The notes beneath the pieces were generated by a model, which was not told where the DNA came from, did no database searches, and saw only the letters and a program-made list of their open reading frames with translations. A stretch of 64,000 nucleotides of DNA from Atherinomorus stipes (Eukaryota; Chordata; Actinopteri; Atheriniformes; Atherinidae), in the NCBI GenBank assembly GCA_023101725.1, contig JALJCO010008721.1, positions 124,001-188,000 on the forward strand, in the 5' to 3' direction. Position 1 is the first letter of the stretch; each line of letters opens with the position of its first letter. Positions 9,601 through 19,410 of the stretch are shown piece by piece. A program made the translations under genes and the position numbers.

Positions 9601-12600
9601 CATGTTCATCTATAAAGGTCTGAGAGCAGCTGCATTTTTTTATACACAGATTCTCCTTCTATACACAGATCGAGCGGTTAAACGTGATTATAGTTCATGT
9701 ACACCCCTTACCGCTGTTTCACCTGGCACTCACACCTCTGAGTGGTTTTAGTTGGACTCACTGCATGCTTGTTTAGTGTTTTACCTGAATGATTTCACCA
9801 AACCTGCAGATTTTTCTCATCATAACAAAATCTCGCTGTCGGACTTCAAAGGAGCTTTTATGAATTTAAAATCAAATGATTCAACAAGAAGAAAAGTAGC
9901 TTCTGATCAGGGGACACATCAGAGGTCAGGACCGCTCAAACACACCTTAGCCAGAGATGAAAGCAGCTCAGCTGCAATGCAGAAGACAGGAAGGAGGAGA
10001 TCCTTCCAGGTTTATTATAATGAAGAACGTGACACAGAAAGAATGGATGGGAACGGCTGACATCCAGCAGTTTGCATTATTTCTTCTTGGTGCAAAACAA
10101 TCAACCATTTAGACCCTTCTCAGTCACGTGACTGTTCGGTATGCAGCCATGTTGGGTGGCAGAAAGCTAGCCTGGGACTCTGCACTCGCCGTGGAGTGAC
10201 TGTTAACCTCATGTGAGCTGCTTAATTGATGACAGTTCTAGATGATAACAGATGTAAACGTTGAGGACATCTCCACATATTTATGAGTTAACGTTACAGT
10301 AACTGAGAGAAAACGCTGCTGTTTTATGATTGTTTAGTTTACAAAGGAAAATAAGTCTGGAAGTTTTAATAATACTGAGAACTGAAAACTCTCATATGCT
10401 TGTTGTCTCCTTGCAAACGTTTCCAGATCTTCCTTTTGCCTTCTTTCCTCTGGATCGCAGACAAACACGTAGCTGGACGGGACATAAGCTGGGGACAACA
10501 GGGTGTCTCATTTACCTGAAAGAAGACAAAATAAGCCTCTGTCAGACGTCTGTTTTGCCTCTGAAAAACCGACAAACGTAAAGCGTCTGGTCACAATAAC
10601 GTTAAAACTGCGGTTTGCTGCATTTTAGCCGTGCATCGTCATCATTTTTACATAGGGAAATATAATCATACTCAGACCAGCTTGCCAAAAACAGAATTAG
10701 CAGGAAACTTACCCACAACAGTGCTGCTACCAGGCTGCTGCAGTGCAGCCGAAAGCTCTACCATGGCTTTCAGATAAAGTTATGACGTTTAATGGCAGCA
10801 ACCCACTGAGCTCGTAGTTCAGGGTCAGCAGGCGGCCTGGAAAATTTAATCCAATCCTGGTATGTCAATCGGAACATCCACAAAGAACAAAGGTATATTT
10901 ATTTTTTATCGAGGCAAAATGCTGCTGCAGCATCCGTGCCCGTAGCAGTAAACCTGCTGGGATGATTTTTTTGCCACCCATGTACATCGCCGACGTGCCT
11001 GTCACGTGATCAGCAACGACATGTGAGAAGGGACTATCCACAATTTTCCTGGCACAGCTTCCAGGTTGTGGGCGTGGCCAAAAATTATGGGTGAAACATC
11101 CAGTTTAAATGGAAGTACCTTTCCTGCTGGGGTGTTTAAATTACGACCTGGTATTTTAAAAAGGTTAATTAGCTTGTGGCTCGGTGCTTTTCTTACAGCA
11201 TGATGGTGAGATCGGAGCACACAACAAAGTAGAAATGAGACGAGGTGAAATGTTGCTCCTTCCCTCCTCTGTTACGGATTGGGAGGATGAGGTAAAGAAG
11301 TGGCCGAGTATAACCTATGCTAACATCTTTAGCTACATAATAAACGCCATAGATTGTGATGGTGAGGCTATGGAAAGCATGACGAGGCCCGAAGCACACC
11401 AGTAGGCTTTTTGGGATTGACTGCGTCTGTCTACGTCTGACTTCATTATCAGACCAGAGCGGCGTGAGTCATCAGGGACCATGAAAGCAGCTCAGCTGGA
11501 CAAGTTCACCAACGTGAAGACTGCAAGGACGGAGGATCTCACTGCATTTGCCTTTATTTGGATAAAGGCAAAGGCACTGGGGGCGACAGTGGCTCAGGTG
11601 GTAGAGCAGGTCGGCCACTGATTGGTGGATCGGAGGCTCAAATCCCGATCCCCCAGCCATATGTCGTTGTGTCCTTGGGCAAGACACTTGTATGAATGTG
11701 TGTGAATGTTACGAAGGTGGTCGGAGGCGCAAAATGGCAGCCACGCTTCCGTCAGTCTGCCCCAGGGCAGCTGTGGCTACATACATAGCTTACCATCACC
11801 AAGTATGAATGAGGAGTGAATGAATAATGGACCTACTGTGAGTGCTTTGAGTTGCTTGATAGGAAAAAAAGCAGGATATAAATCTAATCCATTATTATTA
11901 TTATAAAAGTTACTGAATGCTGTGCAGATCTGCTCAAGTTATCTAATTTCAGAGTACTGAGACAGAATGTCATTTACTTGTTCAGGTGCAGCATAAAGGA
12001 CAGCAATCTGGGAAATGTCCAAGCTCAAATATACAAAATGTTAATGCTTTGCCTTGTCACAAATTTAAAATAAATAAAAGAGATGGAGCTTTTTTCTAGA
12101 TGGGGTAGGAATAAATATGGCTACAGCCTCCCTATCAATGCTGTCCTTCCTCAGGAGCTGTTTAAGGGCACGGTCTCATGGGTTTTCTCAAACGAACTAG
12201 ATTTGTACGATCTGGATTCTCGCAGCAGGGGTCCCACAACTCTGCACAGTCTCATGGTTGTTTTCTGAAACGTTTTGAGGACAAAAACAGTCGTCATCAC
12301 GCTGTGACGCAAGTAGAAAGAGACAGCAAAACTCCAGTCCAGCTGGTGGCGTCACCACCTGTTAGAGTGCGATCTCTGTCACTAATAGACAATCTATGCA
12401 CGTACATGCGTCGAGCATGCTGACAGAGAAATGTGTCCTTTGTGTCTCATTACTTGGTGTGCATGAGGGATGTCTACTTCGGGAGAAACATCGGCAGGGA
12501 GCTCTGGCGGGAGACAAACAACCGCTGCCAGAGATCCAACCCCCCCCCCGCTCCAAATATTAGATTAACCAATTACTACTTAAACAGTAAAAGGCAGCTA

Positions 12601-15600
12601 AAAGCCAAACTAAAAAGGTGGGTCTTGAGCCTGCTCTTAAAAAAGTGAATGTTCTGTGCGCCGCCCAGCAACCGGCTCAGGAAAATTGTGGATATTTAAT
12701 CAAGGTTCCGTTGCCACTTTGTTTCAGTGCCAAGTTAGACAGGAAGTGATGACTCATTCAACCAATTATGGATTGTAGCATGTCAAGCTCCGCCTTTTTG
12801 GGTTGTATTGTTAAGATTGGTACCCTAGACCGTTAATAGAGATGGACGTAGTATCCGGTTACATCTGAATAGAGCAAAGTGAAACCAGTAGGGCGTTTCC
12901 CACCATCGCCATCTTGCCATGTCACATGTGTCGTCACTCCCGTAAATACTAAAATGGGCACAGCACGGCCGTCAGGCAAATGATTGACAGCTGACATACT
13001 CTGGGCTAGATGCAAACCAGGCTAACTTGAAACTAACAGGAGCTTACGTAGATTCGCCTCCCAAGTGGCGGGGTAAAGGTAAGACATGTTTGGACTTGCT
13101 GTTAGCTGACTAAAACCAGCATTTTGGTACTTTGCTGCAGACTGAGACCTTACTGAGAGCAAACAAGGAGCAAATAGGCAGCCACCGGTCAGCAGGCCGG
13201 GCTTCCGGTCTGCCGCATGTCAATCAAAAGGACACGCCCTTAATTATGTGTAACTTCAAGATTAAATAACATCTAAACGGATGAGTTTTAAAAAAAAGTT
13301 ACCCCCCTCACAGTTGACATGAATGGAAAGTTGACCTATTAAACCTAAAATGATTTTTTGAACCAGACTGTAAACATGTTTATTTCTGCTGTGAAGTTGG
13401 CCTTTTTAACATGGGAGTCTATGGGGATTTGCTCTGTTTTGGAGCCAGCCCCTAGTGGATGAAGAAAGAATTACAATTTTTGTGCAACACGGAAGTGGGC
13501 TCACTGTTCTCCAGCCGAGTTTGCCCCTTGATTGGTACCCTAAAGGAAGGGTCCTAAAAAAGGTTGTGACCCGTCTATTCTGGTCACAGGGTTGCCAGAT
13601 CATTGTAAAAACTAATAAAAAGAAGCCTACATTTAGCAAATAAATTTGAAGTTTTCAGGGCTATATTTGGGGGTTAAGGGCGTGGTTGTTATCACTGCAG
13701 CCTCACAGTAGGAAGGTTGCTAGGTCGACACCCTTAGTGGCTGGGATACGCTCCAGCGATCTCCACGACCCTGAATTGGACAAGTGGTACAGAAAATGAA
13801 TGAATGAAAATTAACACACTTATATAAGAAGATTAATCGGAGAAATTGACTTGATTGTTTTTATTATTGCACGAATAACAATTGTTTTTACTAATACCAA
13901 ATTAAAAATCTGATTTTGGTACTGTCTCACGGAGAGAATCTGATTTTTGGCATGTAGGTGCCTTGTCACAGCAATGAACCAAATCCACCAAAAAACATTG
14001 ATTCTCATTACTTATGACATTTCTGAAAGCCTTTTCAAACCTTACATTAAGAATTTTTACCATGGGGTGTCCAGAAACAAAATTATTACAGGTGCTGTAT
14101 CAGAAATTCCAATTTGGCCCCATCACAGTGAAAAAAACTGAACCTCTGCATTTCACAGCTGTGAACCTAATCCGCTACTCTCTCCTCCTTATTAATGAAG
14201 ATTTGGACAGTTTCCAAGCCACATTAAGAGAATGGCCACATAGTGACCCATTGGATATATCACACAATTTAACACTCAATCCTAACAGGTTGGGGTGGGC
14301 GTTGCGAACACCAACGTATGTTGTCTTGGGGGTTATGGCTCAAATAGTTTGAAAACCACTGCTTTATTTTTTAACATATTACTTCTGGAGTCAAACAATA
14401 GAGAAAGGGAGTGTGAACAAGGAGAGCAGGACAGAAGGAGGTGATCAGATTAACATACCTGGAGTTTTAAACTAAGATCTGCTGTTCAGTGGTTCTCTGT
14501 CTGGTCTCTCTGCAGGGATTTTACTGCCGTACCCAGCAGATAATCTGGTCCTGGATGTGGTGCTGCTGCTGCTCTTCCTCGCTCTGGAGACCCTAAGGAT
14601 CTTTTATGGTGAGAAATCTAGTGGGTAACCTCGTGGTAATGTTGCGGGCTTTGACGTGGCAGACCTGGGTTTGAGTCCCTGACACAGCACTGAGGTGAAC
14701 CACCATGGACCCCTGAGCAAGGTCTTCAACGCTCACCAACTGCTCCCCAGGCGCTTTAATTAGCAGCCCACTCCTCTCTGGTTCAGCCTGAGATGGGTTG
14801 AATTTCCTAATTGGCTCTCTAATTGGCATTAATAAAATATATATTGATATTGAGATGATGAAGAGGGAGGTCTCATCACTTACTTTAAAAGCCTAAAATA
14901 GTCTCTTTTACCCCTTCCCCACTGGCCAAAAAACCTGTTTAAACCCACAAACAATCAGCTTTTAGTGGCAAGACCAGTGTCAAATGGCTCGGCTCTGATC
15001 GGCATGCAGTGGGAACGCCAGACCCAGGTTGAGCTGCTAATTTATGTGATGATGTTGGGCAGTGCGTACCTATGTTGTGATGTTGCGCCAGTCATGTCTC
15101 ATATAATGAACCAAAACAACTCTGCAACTTGACGTCGCCTACATTCTGTCTGCGTTAGAAAATCACCCACTGATGTTCATCCATTTTGAGGACGGACAAG
15201 AAAGCACGTTGACTACAACCTGACTCGCTCTCTGTTGTTTACTTTCCTTATTTCTGTCGTACAGATGACATCAATGCAAACCTAGTGTGATGGTCTCCCC
15301 AGGCACAAAGTAGTGGGGACAGAAACCAAGCAGGTCGCCAGTAGGGAATCAGACCCGGCTTCTTTTTGATATACTTCATTATTAATTAATCCCAATTAGA
15401 GAGCCAATTAGGAAATTTATTCTCTGCCTTTTCACTCATCTCAGGTTGAATCTGAGAGAAGTGGGCTGCTATGTAAAGCACCCGGGGAGCAGTTGGTGGG
15501 GGGGTTAAGGACCTTGCTCAAGGATCCACAGTGGTTCACATGAGTGCCATGTCAGGGACTCGAACCCGGGTCTGCCGCGCCAAACCACTACGCTACCCAC

Positions 15601-17105
15601 TGCCAATGGGGGATTATCATGCTTTCCGGAACTTTCCCGAATCTAGGCATTTCCTCTTCTGGGTCATTTTAACAATAGCTGTCCCTGCTCTATTACACTT
15701 TGAAAATCGGATAAACGCCAACCATACTTAAGTTTTCATTGATTCCCGACTGAAGTGATGCTAAGGAAGAAGTAGATCAAAGTGAGCGATTCGCCACGGT
15801 GAAGGGCCGAACTTTATAATAAAACAACGCAGCACGTTTGTTTGTAGTCGGCAGACTACACAGCTGGTGTTAGCAGCAGGCTAGCGTTAGCCAGCTTGAT
15901 GAGGTGCCTAACTTTGTGCGGCTGAAAACACACAAGCATCTGAAAGCGTCTCCTTTCTTGGCAGTCCCCAGTTGTTCCACTGGAAATGGGGGGGGTACAG
16001 ACCCGATTTTCAGATGTTTGTGTGTTTTAAGACGCACAAAGTAAGGCACGTCAGGTAAGGCTAGCGTGCTAATGCTAGCTGTGTAGTCTGCATCATTGAA
16101 GTGCCGGTGTTGTGCCGCACCGGCTACAAACAAACATGCTACGTTGTTTTATTATAAAGTTCGGCCCCTCTCTCTGGAGAATCGCTTTGATCCACTTCTT
16201 CCTTAGCATCACTTCAGTCTGGAATCCATGAAATTTTAAGTAGGGTTGGCGTTTATTCAATTTACAAAGTGGAACAGAGTAGGGACATTGAATTGGCCCG
16301 GAAGTGGACCGGCTAAGTGTTTCAAGTTCCGGAAACCGGAACACGGAAGCGTGATAATCCCCTATGGGAAAGGAGCATAAAGCCGATTATAAGCGGGTTG
16401 ACCCACGTTTGAAAAACCTGTGTGGACCTGTAATTTTCTCTGTCCGGAGTTCATTTTGTGCTCAGGACAGAGCTGCAGAACTATGGCTGACACTCCTGAG
16501 TTAAGCCTGCGGATTGCTGGGAAAAGAAACACTGAACGGGTTTCAGCTGGTGCAGGAAGTTTGGTTATTAATGATGTAAACTGGGGGTGTTGAAAGTCGA
16601 CCTCGAGCGCCACTGTCCCTACTTCAACACACCTGACTTAGATTTAATGGATCCAACAGCCTATGATGTTCTTCATGATGACTTCATTTGAGTCAGGTGT
16701 GTTGGAGCAGGGACAGATGGAAAACCTGCTGAATTGTGGCCCTCGAGGACCGGAGACACCCCTGATGTAAACAGAGCCAGTCTGCTTGTTGTCCTTATCC
16801 AGCCTGGAAGGGGAACCTGTGTGAGCGCTCTCTGTCCTCCTGTGTGTCCGTCTTCATCCTGTTTCCCTGCACGGCGTTGGCCGTCTACTACCTGCTGCTG
16901 CAGACCTTCGTCCTGCGGCTGGAGTTTCTGCTCAGCACCATCCTGCTCTGCTTCTACGGCCTCGAGTTCCTGCTCGGACTTCTTTCCATTTCTGCCTTCT
17001 CCAGGTAAGCACGCCCTGCAGCTCTGGTCCTGTGTGTCCTCAGAGTTTTGACTCTTTTGTTTTCTCTTTGTTCTTTGTTGTCTTTGTAGGTCCAAAGTGT
17101 ACTAA
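6594..17105 (+). CDS. tmem216: tmem216, ciliary transition-zone tetraspan protein, five exons
   Basis: TMEM216 belongs to the MKS/B9 module of the ciliary transition zone; human mutations cause Joubert and Meckel syndromes. Exons: 6594-6603 (tentative), 9524-9617, 14516-14608, 16803-17004 and 17090-17105. Exons 2-5 join in frame to give 134 residues, with canonical splice sites at every internal junction. The protein starts LSSTPLQVLLYLNSWYF, aligning with human LSSTPLEILFFLNGWY. Hydrophobic spans lie at about 8-30, 43-63, 76-98 and 104-124 (numbered from exon 2), and it ends AFSRSKVY. NLVLDVV, KGNLC and YYLLLQT match the human protein, and the arginine in ETLRIF aligns with human Arg73, a known disease position. 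Exon 1 (ATGGCGCCCG) fits the human MAP start but is 10 nt, whereas exon 2 needs phase 0, so the true start remains open. TMEM138, its neighbour in tetrapods, is not seen nearby. Confidence 0.9.
7120..7641. mobile_element. Tc1-like MITE, family T, copy 1 (tmem216 intron 1)
   Basis: The left end CAGTCGTCCTCAAAATGATT is mirrored by the right end ending GAGGACGACTG at 7641. TA precedes the left end; the right flank has decayed to TG. The 522-bp body includes a block around 7325-7450 (GAACAGTGGACCAACATACC) shared with copies at 34358 and, reversed, 48927. No transposase frame. Confidence 0.8.
7828..8212 (-). mobile_element. L2-type retroposon 3' end with (TGAA)n tail, copy 1
   Basis: A very common teleost repeat with phrases such as ACCCTGGACAGGTCGCCAGT and GGGAGAACATGCAAACTCCA. 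The (CATT)n run at 7832-7850 is the reverse of a TGAA tail, so the element lies on the minus strand. Partial copies occur at 13690, 41318 and 52430. The L2-type assignment rests on the tail and is inference. Confidence 0.7.
8328..8366. repeat. (AAT)n microsatellite
   Basis: Imperfect AAT repeats. Confidence 0.85.
8688..9230. mobile_element. hAT-like MITE containing a nested element
   Basis: The ends AGGGATGCACGATAT (8688) and ATATTGTGCATCCCT (to 9230) are inverted. The body is rich in TATCGGCCGATATCGG. It lies in tmem216 intron 1 and is interrupted by a second element at 8829-9069. No perfect 8-bp target duplication remains. Confidence 0.7.
8829..9069. mobile_element. Short MITE nested in the 8688-9230 element
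   Basis: The left end GGGGTGGGAAAATATTGATA and the right end (reverse complement GGAGTGGGAAAAGATATCGA) are matching TIRs. The interior is a further near-palindrome around 8930-9020 (AAAATCTCGCGGG versus TGTGAGATTTTG). Confidence 0.65.
9524..9617 (+). CDS. tmem216: tmem216 exon 2
   Basis: The acceptor is TTCCTCAG|CTTTCC and the donor is TATAAAG|GTCTGA. It encodes LSSTPLQVLLYLNSWYFAAF and on to FIYK, the first membrane span. An in-frame stop just upstream (9507) rules out a longer exon. A second AG six codons later is a weaker acceptor, also in phase 0. Confidence 0.9.
10114..11032. mobile_element. THAP-bearing DNA transposon remnant in tmem216 intron 2
   Basis: The ends are inverted: CCCTTCTCAGTCACGTGAC from 10114, and the reverse complement of the right end begins CCCTTCTCACATGTCGTT and reaches GATCACGTGAC after a 12-bp insertion. 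The similarity continues to GGGTGGCA about 45 bp in. A decayed THAP domain runs inward from the right end on the minus strand. No AT or TTAA duplication is evident, so the superfamily is unclear. Confidence 0.5.
10780..10905 (-). pseudogene. THAP domain remnant
   Basis: On the minus strand one frame reads DWIKFSRPPADPELRAQWVA followed by AIKRHNF and a stop. Just upstream another frame has VLCGCS, where the first zinc pair would be. F-x-R-P, the W-V-A-A-I core and their spacing fit THAP domains. At least one frameshift and one stop disable it. Confidence 0.5.
11199..11405 (+). pseudogene. YqaJ/SWIM-family internal exon fragment
   Basis: After a splice-acceptor-like TTCTTACAG the plus strand is open and reads GEMLLLPSSVTDWEDEVKKW, then PSITYANIFSYIINAIDCDG, then EAMESM. 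I recognise this W-P-x-I-x-Y-x-x-I-F-x-Y-I/L-I-N pattern from the N-terminal half of fish YqaJ/SWIM zinc-finger proteins. The following residues diverge, as after a frameshift. It lies outside the inverted repeats of the 10114-11032 element and may belong to an older, disrupted copy. Confidence 0.45.
11578..11897 (+). mobile_element. tRNA-derived SINE, family A
   Basis: A pol III box A-like GTGGCTCAGGTGG lies at about 11589 and a box B-like GGCTCAAATCC at about 11635. A teleost-type body follows, with a 3' part containing GTGCTTTGAGTTGCTTGATA, and the end runs into (ATT)n. It lies in tmem216 intron 2. Confidence 0.75.
12828..13529 (+). mobile_element. Repeat insertion flanked by 13-bp direct duplication
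   Basis: GATTGGTACCCTA occurs at 12815-12827 and again at 13530-13542, bracketing about 700 bp. The left half (from GACCGTTAATAG through TTGACAGCTGAC and GGCGGGGTAAAGG) recurs inverted at about 46700-47022. The right half carries the common fish phrase ACATGGGAGTCTATGGGGAT. No coding capacity. Confidence 0.6.
13690..13806 (+). mobile_element. L2-type retroposon 3' end, copy 2 (short)
   Basis: Plus-strand version of the 7828 repeat: CAGCCTCACAGTAGGAAGGT through GTACAGAAAATGAATGAATG, with the TGAA tail at the right. Confidence 0.65.
13880..14350 (+). repeat. Dispersed satellite-like repeat, locus 1
   Basis: Contains GTGCCTTGTCAC, AACCAAATCCACCAAA and GTGTCCAGAAACAAA in fixed order. The same order recurs at 20990-21230 and, as two consecutive units, at 31305-31672. 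Confidence 0.5.
14516..14608 (+). CDS. tmem216: tmem216 exon 3
   Basis: The acceptor is CTGCAG|GGATTT and the donor is TTATG|GTGAGA, phase 1 to phase 1. It encodes GILLPYPADNLVLDVVLLLL and on to ETLRIFY, the second membrane span. Confidence 0.95.
14618..14835 (+). mobile_element. tRNA-derived SINE, family B, copy 1
   Basis: Box A-like TGGTAATGTTGCGGG and box B-like GGGTTTGAGTCCC, then GAGCAAGGTCTTCAACGCTC and CCAACTGCTCCCC, ending in CTAATTGGCATTAAT. Minus-strand copies lie at 15372 and 31985. Confidence 0.75.
15372..15602 (-). mobile_element. tRNA-derived SINE, family B, copy 2
   Basis: Reverse orientation of the 14618 copy: CCAATTAGAGAGCCAATTAG at the left and GGGACTCGAACCCGGGT (box B region) near the right end. 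With copy 1 it forms an inverted pair inside tmem216 intron 3. Confidence 0.75.
15606..16367. mobile_element. Long foldback (palindromic) element in tmem216 intron 3
   Basis: The left arm (GGGGATTATCATGCTTTCCG onward) and the right arm (ending GCGTGATAATCCCC) are reverse complements with scattered differences over roughly 380 bp each. Shared blocks include GAAGTGATGCTAAGGAAGAA, CGAACTTTATAATAAAACAA and GACTACACAGCT. They meet near 15990-16010 around a G-run. No coding capacity; a foldback or long-TIR MITE. Confidence 0.7.
16582..16762. mobile_element. 181-bp MITE with 10-bp direct duplication, 40 bp before tmem216 exon 4
   Basis: TGATGTAAAC lies at 16572-16581 and again at 16763-16772. Between them the element starts TGGGGGTGTTGAAAGTCGAC and ends GGACCGGAGACACCCC. 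It carries inverted halves such as CAACACACCTGACT / AGTCAGGTGTGTTG. Confidence 0.75.
16803..17004 (+). CDS. tmem216: tmem216 exon 4
   Basis: The acceptor is TTATCCAG|CCTGG and the donor is CTCCAG|GTAAGC. It encodes WKGNLCERSLSSCVSVFILF through LLGLLSISAFS, spans 3 and 4. It is GC-rich compared with its surroundings. A MITE ends 40 bp upstream of the acceptor. Confidence 0.95.
17090..17105 (+). CDS. tmem216: tmem216 exon 5, stop
   Basis: After an 85-bp intron (acceptor TTGTAG|GTCCAAAG) it completes the codon AGG and reads SKVY, then TAA at 17103-17105. Confidence 0.9.
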
Positions 17106-17300
17106 GGAGCAGCCAGCAGAGGCTTAGCCAGTCTGTAGATGGACATCCTTTTATTTTCCTAAAAGTGGGCATTTGATGTCAATTTTTGAATTTTAAAAAA
17201 AACTTTTATACATTTTGCATTTTCACCCTTTTGTTTTTTATACTAAAGATGCATTAAGGTTTATTTTTGTAAATAAATTCCAGGCTTTGTAAATAAGATC
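17106..17300 (+). terminator. tmem216 3' UTR with polyadenylation signal
   Basis: A T-rich 3' UTR. AATAAA at 17272-17277, about 170 bp after the stop, is the likely poly(A) signal; a second AAATAAG-like word follows at about 17289. Confidence 0.65.
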
Positions 17301-17338
17301 CGCAGACCCATCTGTATCTTTGGAAAGCATCTATATCA

Positions 17339-17555
17339 GGGGTGCCTAAGTCCAGTCCTGGAGAACTGCTATCCTGCACATTTTGGTTGTATCCCTTCTC
17401 CACACACCTGAATCAAATGAATGACTCGTTTTCAGCCTCTGCAGAGCTGGATGACATGTGCATGAAGGAATTAACTATTCGATTCATGTGTGTTGGAGAG
17501 GGTATGCTCTTAAAATTGCAGGATAGTAGCTCTTGAGGACCGGACTTGGGCACCC
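17339..17555. mobile_element. Palindromic MITE related to the 16582 element
   Basis: The ends GGGGTGCCTAAGTCCAGTCC and GGACCGGACTTGGGCACCC are inverted repeats, with internal CTATCCTGCA / TGCAGGATAG. This is a widespread fish element just past the tmem216 3' end. Confidence 0.8.
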
Positions 17556-17772
17556 ATAAGCTGTGGAAATCCAGGATGATCAAAATTCACAAACTTCTAG
17601 CATTAAAAAGGGCAAAGTGAAGGAACTTTAGTTTTTGCTTTTTCATCTCTATTTTCTCCGTTTAGATGCGAGTTCCGCTTTGATCATACCTGTCAAGTTT
17701 TGGATTTATAAAAAAGGAACATTTTCCGGCACATGCTGCGAGCCATCCTACCACCTCAACCAAACTCCAGTG

Positions 17773-18660
17773 TAGGGCTGGGCGATATGGCCTAAAATCA
17801 ATATCACAATATATTGAACAGTTCACCTCGGGAACGATAAATGGACGATAAATTGTTATAGATTGGATGGGGCGGACTTACGTGACTACAGACGGTACAT
17901 GTGGTTCAGCGTCTTAAAGGGACATGAACACAGCCGGCCTATAAGCAGCCAAAAACACTTCATTTTAATAAAACACCAATATCCTGCCCTCACTGGAACT
18001 TGATGTGACTTCTGGTTTTCTTCTTCTGGTTTTTGCAGATATTTTGGACGTTTATGTGAAGTACTGTGAAACTGAGATACAAAGAGAGAAATGTACATAT
18101 TACATACCTGCAAACTCGTCGCTTTTCGGCGAAATTCGCCGTTCTTGGATCAAAATATATTACTCACGTGAATCGTGTAGATCCGATGAGTTTTTTATTT
18201 GGGGGGGGGGGGGTTAGGAGACACTGCCGTCAGACGTCTGCTGAGCATGTGAATGCAACATGCAGAGTGCGGCGAGGTGCTGCGATGGGGAGAGGCGAGT
18301 CCTGCAGGCAGGTAAACCACCCGACAAGCTACGTGTGGAGGGGGGTGAGAGCAAAGGTAGTGGCCCTGTGGTGGCGGCTGATAAGTTGCTTTATATGTTA
18401 CAAGTTGAGTAGACGAACTGCAAACGAAACGTGATGCTAACGCTAGCATAGGCTCAGCAGGCTGATTAAAGATGTAAACATAAACATTAAACTGGTAAAC
18501 ATAAGCGCCGATTTCAGGACCCGAGCACCCACGAAAAATCCCGAACTGACACTTCGGTTTGATGGCAAAGTTAAAGCGTTGCTGTACCTGGCCAACAGAT
18601 GTGCAGGAAAGTTTAATCACTGCACGCAAAGAGCATAAATACTGATGTTCAGAGTTCATA
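17773..18660 (+). repeat. hAT-like repeat fragments
   Basis: TAGGGCTGGGCGATATGGCC and the following TCAATATCACAATATATTGA form the start of a fish hAT-type element; a second copy lies at 51404. From about 18110 the sequence looks like another repeat (GTCGCTTTTCGGCGAAATTC), followed by GC-rich sequence with many short chance frames. No gene is seen. Confidence 0.5.
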
Positions 18661-18783
18661 TTTGCACTAGATATTGAAAGTTTGAAATTTTTTGTTTTAA
18701 TTTCACTGAAAAAAAAACCTGTAGAAGTTGAATGGTTGATTCTTTTTTAAAAATAAGTTTAGCTTACACACACTATACATATA

Positions 18784-19410
18784 CACTGCCTGGCCAAAAA
18801 AAAAAGTCGCCACCTAGATTTAACTAAGCAAATAGGTACGAGCCTCCTATTGGATAATTACTGCATGGGTGATTATCTTTCAGCTGGCAACAAGTTATTT
18901 AACCCCAACTGGTACAATGAGTTGCTTCTCATTTCCTAAACAACCATGTGGAAAGACACATCCGTGGTCTTGGAAAAGATGTTAGTCTGTCTGAGAAGGG
19001 TCAAATCACTGGCATCAAGAGGTGAAAACATCTAAGGAGATGCAGAAACTACTAAAATTGGGTTAAGAACAGTCCATCGCATTATGAAAAACTGGAAGGA
19101 TAGTGGACCATTATGTTCCAGGAAGAAATGTGGGCGGAAAGGCAGATGAAGTGATGCAGCATCATGCCTAGTGCTACTGTATGAGCCTGTGGGGGCAGTG
19201 TGATGATCTGGGGTTGCTGCAGTTGCTCAGGTCCAGGTTCAGCAACAGTATGAGCTCAGATAATGAGGTCAGCTGATACCTTTATCGGGCTCAGATTGTG
19301 AAAGATGGTTCAGGGATCATCATTTTCACACATGGATTGGCCCCCACAGAGTCCCAGACCTGAACCCCATAGAGAATCTTTGGGATGTGCTGTGGTCAGA
19401 CTCTACAATA
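18784..19410 (+). pseudogene. Tc1/mariner transposon remnant with decayed transposase
   Basis: Starts CACTGCCTGGCCAAAAAAAA after TA, a known fish Tc1-type terminus. Translated fragments include helix-turn-helix-like text near 18970 and SPDLNPIENLWDVLWSDS at about 19349-19402. The latter contains the final catalytic acidic residue of the DDE triad. Frameshifts and deletions are heavy, and the right end dissolves into low-complexity A/T. Confidence 0.7.

Noticed and set aside
9181..9615. 144-codon plus-strand frame
   Set aside because: Wrong frame over tmem216 exon 2 joined to MITE and intron sequence.
11472..11687. Minus-strand frame with CPRTQRH and similar text
   Set aside because: Read through the tRNA-derived SINE; such frames recur in every SINE copy.
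16673..17095. 140-codon minus-strand frame
   Set aside because: Antisense shadow of tmem216 exon 4 extending into repeat sequence.
18066..18659. Overlapping frames of 122 and 154 codons
   Set aside because: They cross a G-run and repeat-derived sequence, with no recognisable domain on either strand.
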